Below are positions 58,372-64,000 of a stretch of DNA of 64,000 nt, piece after piece. Source of the stretch: Closterium sp. Naga37s-1. Its lineage: Eukaryota; Streptophyta; Zygnematophyceae; Desmidiales; Closteriaceae. The stretch's first letter is position 1. Every line of letters starts with the position of its first letter. Under the pieces are notes generated by a model. That model did no database searches and was not told the origin of the DNA. It saw only the letters and a list, made by a program, of their open reading frames with translations. The DNA lies in NCBI GenBank assembly GCA_947471745.1, contig CANJKZ010000010.1, positions 7,520,001 through 7,584,000 of the forward strand, in the 5' to 3' direction. The position numbers and the translations under genes were made by a program.

Positions 58372-59797
58372 GGGTGCTGAGTCTGCTGGAGGTCCTGTAG
58401 GGGCCTCGTCTCGGCGGGAGCCCCTCTCTCCACAGCAGCTACGAGAGTGGTTTGCTAGCCACTGGAGGCGTCAGGGCGGAGCTGCGGCGGCTGAGGAGCC
58501 TGCCGCGGGTGGCCCTGGAGCAGGAGGTGCTGGAGCTGCTGCTGCTGGAGGTACTGGAGTCGCTGGAGCTGGTGGTTATGCTGAAGGTGGAGCCGGCGCT
58601 ACTGGAGCTGTTCCTGCTGGAGGTGCTGCTGGTGCTGGAGCTAGTGGTGCTGCAGGAGTTGGAGCTGGAGGCGCTGGAGCTGTTTCTGCAGGTGGTGATG
58701 CTGGTGCTGGAGCTAGTGGTGCTGCAGGAGTTGGAGCTGGAGGCGCTGGAGCTGTTTCTGCAGTTGGTGCTGTTGGTGCTGGAGCTAGTGGTGCTGCAGG
58801 AGTTGGAGCTGGAGGTGCTGGAGGTCCCTCTGCTGGTTCTAGTGGTGCTGCACGGCTGTGGCCGTACTTCGTTCCACTCCTTCAGCAGGTTCTTGGTCTC
58901 CCGCCTTCTACTGGTCATACTCCTCCCTTAGAGTGTCTACCGCCTGTCCAGTCGCAGTCACAGTTACAGCCGGCCTCCCCACTGCCTGCTCCTTCTCCTT
59001 ACACTGGTCCGACTGGAGGTCTTGCTGAGCATCGTGAGCCTGCGTCTCGCCCTGCGTCGCCTGTTCGCGCTGGTCGCACTGGTCGTCGTGTTCCGCGTCC
59101 GCGTCCTCCTCCTGTCCCCGGCACGTACCAGATGGCACCACGTCCTTCCATAGCTCCACAGCGTGTCCCTCTGCCGTCTCCTCCTGCGTCCTCCCTTGCT
59201 GACGGTCCGGACCTGGAGTCTAACTCCCTTCGTGCTGCTAGTCCTATTGTCACGCGTCTCCTGGCCACTGTTGTCACTGACCCTTCCTTTGAGTCCACTG
59301 CTGCGTCTGCCTTAGTTGCTGAGCTTGTCGACTTTGCTGCTCGCTGTCGTCTAGACTACGCTGCTAGCCTTGTTGCTGAGTCTGAGTCTGTCTTTCCTCC
59401 GTCCGTCGAGGGTGAGTGTGCTCTTGGCACGGACATCCTTGAGGACAGGCAGGAGGACTTTCAGTGTTTTGCCGCTGCTTTACCCCATCTCGTGTCCACG
59501 CTGCTTCCACCTGAGGGAGACCCGGATGCTCCAGACATCCCGACCCCGCGCTCTTACGCTGAGGCGATAGAGGGTCCCTACTCCTCTCAGTGGCAGACAG
59601 CCATGGATACAGAGATGGCTTCCTGGAAGTCCACAGGCACTTACGTTGATGAGGTTCCCCCACCTGGGGCGAACATTGTCGATGGCATGTGGATTTTCAG
59701 GGTGAAGCAGCCGCCGGGTTCTCTGCCTGTCTTCAAGGCGCGTTACGTTGCTCGAGGCTTCAGTCAGCGACAGGGAGTTGACTACTTTCAGACCTAA
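58372..59797 (+). pseudogene. R11 linker and reverse transcriptase, first part
   Basis: PLSPQQLREWFA and Gly/Ala-rich repeats (a 66-bp unit is repeated around 58650-58800), then YFVPLLQQVLGLPPSTG, AEMASWKSTGTY equivalent TEMASWKSTGTY and VARGFSQRQGVDYFQT. A TAA in ACCTAATTC (59795-59797) replaces the TFSPTP reading, a small rearrangement of about one base. The catalytic part follows in the next piece. Confidence 0.88.
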
Positions 59798-59812
59798 TTC
59801 CCTACCCCTAAG

Positions 59813-61116
59813 ATGACCACTCTTCGGGTTCTGCTGCACGTCGCCGCTCAGCGTGACTACGAGCTCCACTCTCTTGACTTCAGCACAGCCTTCCTACAGG
59901 GCAGTCTGCACGAGGAGATCTGGCTGTGCGCCCACCTGGCTTCATTGGATCGTTCCCTCCTGGTACCCAGTGGAGCCTCCGGCGGCCAGTCTACGGTCTC
60001 TGCCAGGCGCCTCGTGAGTGGCACGACACAATGAGGACGACTCTTGCGGCTCTTGGGTTTGCTCCTTCTACTGCGGACCCGTCGCTGTTTCTACGCGCCG
60101 ACACTTCGTTGCCGCCGTTCTACATCCTCGTGTACGTCGACGACTTGGTTTTTGCCACTCCTGACACTGAGGCACTAACTCTATTGAAGTCGGAGCTGCA
60201 GAAGAGACACATGTGCACAGACCTCGGTGAGCTGCGCAGCTATCTTGGCTTGCAGATCACTCGGGACAGAGCACGCCGCACCATCACCCTGACTCAGTCA
60301 CACATGGTGCAGCAGGTCCTTCAGCGCTTCGTTTTCCAGTACTCCTCGCCACAGTCCACTCCTCTGCCTACTGGTCACTCGCTCTCAGCTCTGCCTTCGG
60401 ATGAGTCCGTAGAGCCGAGTGGCCTGCATTCAGAGCTTGTGGGCTGCCTCATGTATCTGATGACCTGCACTCGTCCTAACCTTGCTTACCCTCTTAGCAT
60501 CTTGGCACGCTACGTTGCGCCCGGGAGACACCGACCAGAGCACTGGAAGGCAGCTAAGAGGGTGATGCGCTACTTGTGTAGTACGTCGGGCATGGGGCTC
60601 GTACTTGGAGGACGGGGTCCAGTTGTCCTCACTGATCACGCAAACGCTTCTTGGGTTGACGACTTGGCTACGCAGCGGTCGTCACAGGGTTACACCTTCA
60701 GCCTTGGCTCCGATTCTGTTTCGTGGCGGTCTACCCGCTCGTCTTCTGTTCTCAGCTCCAGCTGTGAGGCTGAGATCTACGCAGGGGCCATGGCTGCACA
60801 GGAGCTACGCTGGCTCACCTACTTGCTGACCGACCTAGGCGAGGCGCCTCGTTCTCCTCCAGTTCTGTACGTTGACAACAAGGCAATGCTTGCCTTGTGT
60901 CGCGAGCAGAGACTGTAGCACAGAACGAAGCACATCACTCTTTGCTACTTCCTTGCTCGAGAGTGGCAGCAGCGTGGTCAGCTTCGTCTTGTTTACGTGG
61001 CCTCTCAGGCCAACACTGCTGATATCTTCACCAAGGCACTTCAGCCTTGTGATCATCAGCGGTTCTGTACTGTTCTAGGCCTTGTGCCCACTTGGCCTCA
61101 CTTGCTCACTTCTTGA
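59813..61116 (+). pseudogene. R11 reverse transcriptase, catalytic part, and RNase H
   Basis: MTTLRVLLHVAAQRDYELHS, LDFSTAFLQGSLHEEIWL, a one-base shift near 59930, then VYGLCQAPREWHDTM, LVYVDDLVFATPD (about 60135), CTRPNLAYPLSILARYVAPG, NASWVDDLAT (the RNase H Asp is Asn), SSCEAEIYAGAM and YVDNKAMLALCREQRL. TAG at 60916-60918 is GAG in relatives. The same frame continues with ANTADIFTKALQPCDHQRF to TGA 61114-61116. Confidence 0.9.
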
Positions 61117-61345
61117 CTTTACTTGTACTGTGATCTCTACATATATCCCTGCACGTTTACACTTGCTAGGTTGTGATCACTGTCTTGCTTGTTCTGCTTT
61201 ATATAACTCTGCATGTGAACTGGCCTTGTGGCCGCTTGCTTGTGCTCGGAATGCGTCGTGACGTCGTGATCCACCCTGAGCTTGCTTTGCTCTTCTTGAC
61301 TGGTCTTGTGACCTCTTGTTCTCCCCCTCTTTGCCTATGGGGGTG
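61117..61345 (+). other. R11 3' tail and polypurine tract
   Basis: Shared tail with GTGATCCACCCTGAGCTTG and CTATGGGGGTG directly before the 3' LTR. Confidence 0.8.
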
Positions 61346-61473
61346 TGTCAGACTTATATGCTATAGTCTGTATAGGCTGTAGCGGGGTAGACAATATGGG
61401 GTACAACACTTTTAGGTTTACTACTTGTACCCACCTGTTTCCTTGTGAATTCATTCACTCGTCTATTCTCACA
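61346..61473 (+). repeat. R11 3' LTR (128 bp)
   Basis: TGTCAGACTTATATGC to TATTCTCACA, then target copy CTCTA. Confidence 0.94.
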
Positions 61474-61605
61474 CTCTACACTCCGCAGCAGAACGGCATG
61501 GCTGAGCGGGAGATGCGCACGGTCGTCGAGTCCGTGCGGACGATGCTGCTGCACATGGGCGTGCAGCACCACTGGTGGCACCTTGCTCTACGACAAGCTG
61601 TCTAG
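61474..61605 (+). pseudogene. R10 integrase, middle part
   Basis: Resumes R10 after R11 with YTPQQNGMAEREMRTVVESV, RTMLLHMGVQHHWWHLALRQ and AV, keeping the catalytic Glu of the integrase. TAG at 61603-61605 interrupts the frame just before VRNCLERSTTPPGTTPYQLL. Confidence 0.88.
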
Positions 61606-64000
61606 GTGCGCAACTGCTTGGAGCGGTCGACGACGCCGCCAGGGACGACTCCGTACCAGCTGCTGGCCGGGAAGAAGGCCGACCTTACGCTGGCACGGGT
61701 GTGGGGCTGCATGGTGCAGTTCATGGTTCCCGAGCAGCAGCGCAGTGGGAAGCTAGCGCCGAAGGCTCGTTGGGGGCTTCACCTGGGTGTGTCGCGGGAG
61801 AGCAAGGGCAGGGAGGTTCTCGACCTGACCGACAACAAGGTGGTCACGTCGGTCGTGGTGATCTTCTACGAGACGCTGTCGCTGGAGGTGTGGAAGGCGA
61901 AGTATGGGCCGGGGTCGGGGCGGACGCAGGCTCACCCGCCGACGGACACCTCGACGGTGACGGTTCCACTGCTTGCCAAAGTCAACGAGCCTGCTGATGA
62001 GGATGTTGTGGAGGTTCTTCCACCTCCCCCTATTCTTGCTCCTCCCTCTCCCGTCGCCGATCGGCCTGCTCCACCACCTGTGTCGGCCACCGGCAATGAG
62101 GGGAGCCTTGAGGCGTCGCCTGTGGCGCCGGCCAGTGGCATCGCCGGCGGTCGACAAGGCGCCAAGCTCGTCGACCAGGATGGGAAGCCGTCGACGATAG
62201 GGGAGCACCAGATAGGGGTGCCGGTCGAACAGGAGGCAACAGCAGGGGTGGACTTGACAGGGGAGCAGCAGCCGGGGCAGTCGACAGGGGAGCTGTCGAA
62301 GTCAGCAGCGGATGAGCAGCCGGTCGAAGGGTCGAAGCAGCTGGTCGACGACGAGGACGTCGACGAGGAAGGAGAGCAGTCGGCGGGTGAGGAGTCCACC
62401 GACAGCGACGTGGTGGAAGTGCCAATCACGAAGCCTGAGCTGCGGCGCATAGGTCGAGCTCGACGGCCGCCGGAGCGGCTGAGCTTCCACGCCTGCCTAC
62501 CGCCAGCTGCCTTCACCACGGTGTACGACAAGGTCGGCGACGACCTGTTGTACGACGACGCCGAGGAGGATGAAGACCTGCAAGAGCTCGACCCTGACGT
62601 GCATGCCGACCCCAAACACCGCTGGGACATCGCCACGATGACGGTGAAGGAGGCGCTGTCGAGCTGGAAGGGCGAGGCGGTGAAGGACACCATGGAAGAA
62701 GAGATCTGCAGCCTCATCAACATGGGCACTTGGGAGCTGGTCGAACGCCCACGCGGGGTGAACATCATGAAGAATCGATGGGTGCTGACGACCAAGTACC
62801 GCATCGACGACACCGTCGAGCGCGAGAAGGCGAGGCTGGTCGTGAAGGGCTTCTTCACGCAGGTGTACGGTGCCGACAACGACGAGACGTACTCGCCAGT
62901 GAGCAGCTATGTCACGCTGAGGATCTTCCTTAGCATTGTCACCGTCCTCAACCTCAACCTAATGCAGCTCGACATGAAGAATGCTTTCCTGCAGAGCAAG
63001 CTCGACAGGGTGCTCTACATGTACCAGCCGGACTACTTCGACGATGGGTCCGGCCGGGTGTGTAAGCTGTTGAAGAGCCTCTACGGGCTGAAGCAGTCGC
63101 CGCTGCTGTGGTACAGGGCTCTCGACGGTGTGCTGCTGGGCGCTGGCTGGAAGGAGAGCCAGGTCGACGAGACGCTCTACTTCAAGGCCGTCGACGACAG
63201 AGTGACCTGCTGGGTGCTGGTCTACGTCGACGACTTGCTCGCTGTTAGCAGCCGCACCGCGATGCTGAAAGAGCTGAAGGAGCTGCTGGAGGCCGCCTTC
63301 GAGTTGCATGAGATCTCGCCGGTGGTGAAGTACCTTGGGCTGGAGATCGTGCGCGACAGGCCGGCCAGGAAGCTGTGGCTGCACCAGCAGGGCTACGCCG
63401 ACAAGCTGCGCAGGCGCTTCATCGACGAGGAGCAGGGCGGTCGAGTCCCGAAGACGCCGGTCTCGGTCGACGCCTACGCTCAGCTGATGTTCGACGACAA
63501 GGAGGCTCAGGAGCGCGAAGAGGAGGAGTACCGGCAGAAGGTCGGCTCGCTGCAGTTCGCGGCGGCGACGACGAGGCCGGAAATCGCGTTCGCCTGCAGC
63601 AAGCTGGGGAGTGGCCTCACGGTGAGGAGCGACCAGCATTGGTGCGAGGTCGACCGCTGCCTCGCCTACCTCGCCAACACCCGCGACACCGCTCTGGAGT
63701 TCGGCAGTGGACCAGAATCGTTGGAGCTGATCGGCTGCGTTGACGCCGATGATGCGGGCGACAAGCAGAACCGGACGAGCACGGGAGGCTACGTGTTCGT
63801 CTACAGAGGGGCTGCCGTCTCCTGGTCGAGCACGCGCATCAAGTGCGCGACATTGTCATCGACCGAGTCGGAGTACGTGGCGGCCACGGACGCCGGCAAG
63901 GAGGGGCGTAGACTTCGCTTCCTCCTTGCGGAATTCAAGTTGCTCGACGCAAGGCAGCGGACCATCCTCCGTGTCGACAACAAGTCGGCGATCACGGTCG
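61606..64000 (+). CDS. R10 integrase end, reverse transcriptase and RNase H (open to the window end)
   Basis: Frame 1 of this stretch is open for 798 codons, from just after the TAG at 61603 to the last base. It begins with the integrase C-terminal region (WGCMVQFMVPEQQRSGKLAP, GLHLGVSRESKGREVLD). A variable acidic linker of about 200 residues contains GEQQPGQSTGELSKS and DDEDVDEEGEQSAGEEST. The RT has INMGTWELVERPRGVNIMKN, LMQLDMKNAFLQSKLDRVLY (about 62960), LKSLYGLKQSPLLWYRALDG and VLVYVDDLLAVSS (about 63215). RNase H begins with CVDADDAGDKQNRTSTGGYV, STESEYVAATDAGKE and VDNKSAIT at the end. All catalytic residues visible are normal, making it the best preserved RT-RH of its family here. 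Its termination is not seen. Confidence 0.9.
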   Translation, partial: MRNCLERSTTPPGTTPYQLLAGKKADLTLARVWGCMVQFMVPEQQRSGKLAPKARWGLHLGVSRESKGREVLDLTDNKVVTSVVVIFYETLSLEVWKAKYGPGSGRTQAHPPTDTSTVTVPLLAKVNEPADEDVVEVLPPPPILAPPSPVADRPAPPPVSATGNEGSLEASPVAPASGIAGGRQGAKLVDQDGKPSTIGEHQIGVPVEQEATAGVDLTGEQQPGQSTGELSKSAADEQPVEGSKQLVDDEDVDEEGEQSAGEESTDSDVVEVPITKPELRRIGRARRPPERLSFHACLPPAAFTTVYDKVGDDLLYDDAEEDEDLQELDPDVHADPKHRWDIATMTVKEALSSWKGEAVKDTMEEEICSLINMGTWELVERPRGVNIMKNRWVLTTKYRIDDTVEREKARLVVKGFFTQVYGADNDETYSPVSSYVTLRIFLSIVTVLNLNLMQLDMKNAFLQSKLDRVLYMYQPDYFDDGSGRVCKLLKSLYGLKQSPLLWYRALDGVLLGAGWKESQVDETLYFKAVDDRVTCWVLVYVDDLLAVSSRTAMLKELKELLEAAFELHEISPVVKYLGLEIVRDRPARKLWLHQQGYADKLRRRFIDEEQGGRVPKTPVSVDAYAQLMFDDKEAQEREEEEYRQKVGSLQFAAATTRPEIAFACSKLGSGLTVRSDQHWCEVDRCLAYLANTRDTALEFGSGPESLELIGCVDADDAGDKQNRTSTGGYVFVYRGAAVSWSSTRIKCATLSSTESEYVAATDAGKEGRRLRFLLAEFKLLDARQRTILRVDNKSAITV

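Larger units (their letters stand above)
52387..61473 (+). mobile_element. R11: R1-family copia element nested in R10, containing R12 and R13
   Basis: 5' LTR 52387-52515 and 3' LTR 61346-61473 differ at about six positions plus one indel. Target copies are CCCTA (52382-52386) and CTCTA (61474-61478), one mismatch. Removing R11 restores R10 integrase (CPYTPQQNGMAER). About 1.9 kb of its length is R12 and R13. Gag and pol have several stops and frameshifts. Confidence 0.95.
49901..64000 (+). mobile_element. R10: large copia element, interrupted by R11 and running past the window end
   Basis: Gag starts at 49982; pol continues after R11 and is still open at 64000, so the end of RNase H and the 3' LTR lie outside. 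R9 sits just upstream, in its leader. Its 5' LTR is probably within 41207-42656. It is a different family from R1, with a canonical CCHC knuckle and very frequent GTCGAC. Only four stops interrupt the visible coding sequence. Confidence 0.88.

Noticed and set aside
670..64000. Retrovirus-like env gene in any element
   Set aside because: After RNase H each element goes directly to a short tail and LTR. No extra ORF with signal peptide or membrane segment is present.

Overview
The window is eukaryotic and consists almost entirely of Ty1/copia LTR retrotransposons. I count thirteen elements, named R1 to R13 in the feature list. They are GC-rich, have plant-type copia domain order (gag, protease, integrase, reverse transcriptase, RNase H) and are primed by a plant-type initiator tRNA-Met. 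An LRR gene fragment lies between two of them. This points to a streptophyte, probably a charophyte green alga of the Closterium kind. That placement is inference from remembered family resemblance and is not proven here. No intact host gene is visible.

Layout. 1-664: end of an unrecognised ORF and AT-rich spacer. 670-8217: R1, complete, with identical 131-bp LTRs and a 5-bp target duplication. 8223-10855: simple-sequence DNA, including a 20-bp satellite. 10856-11680: broken LRR gene on the minus strand, cut by R2. 11681-15840: R2, decayed and truncated. 15841-37920: a four-level nest. R3 (minus) is split by R4, R4 by R5, and R5 by R6. R4, R5 and R6 each have matching 5-bp target duplications. 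37466-40317: one LTR shared between R3 and R7, with the small non-autonomous R8 inside R7. 40318-42656: spacer and the probable 5' region of R10. 42657-49900: R9 (minus), complete with identical LTRs. 49901 to the window end: R10, split by R11, which itself contains R12 (non-autonomous) and R13.

R1, R2, R4, R6, R9 and R11 form one family: very short LTRs (125-133 bp), a Gly-rich gag, a repeat-rich linker between integrase and reverse transcriptase, and a conserved 3' tail and polypurine tract. R8 and R12 have no coding capacity but keep that family's priming site and polypurine tract, so they are probably moved in trans. R3/R7, R5 and R10 belong to other copia families.

Three observations stand out. 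(1) R13 is a 375-bp TRIM with 141-bp LTRs and a 93-bp interior. Its LTR/primer-site junction lies inside a 72-nt tRNA-Glu-like sequence with perfect A and B boxes, in effect a pol III LTR element. (2) In the short-LTR family the complementarity to tRNA-iMet does not stop at the 12-nt primer site. It continues in collinear blocks into the anticodon and D arms, most completely in R12. (3) R2, R4 and R9 carry TGA at the same integrase Trp codon, and R1, R6 and R11 lose frame close by, so gag-PR-IN is repeatedly separated from RT-RH. All calls come from reading the sequence; no database search or folding program was run.
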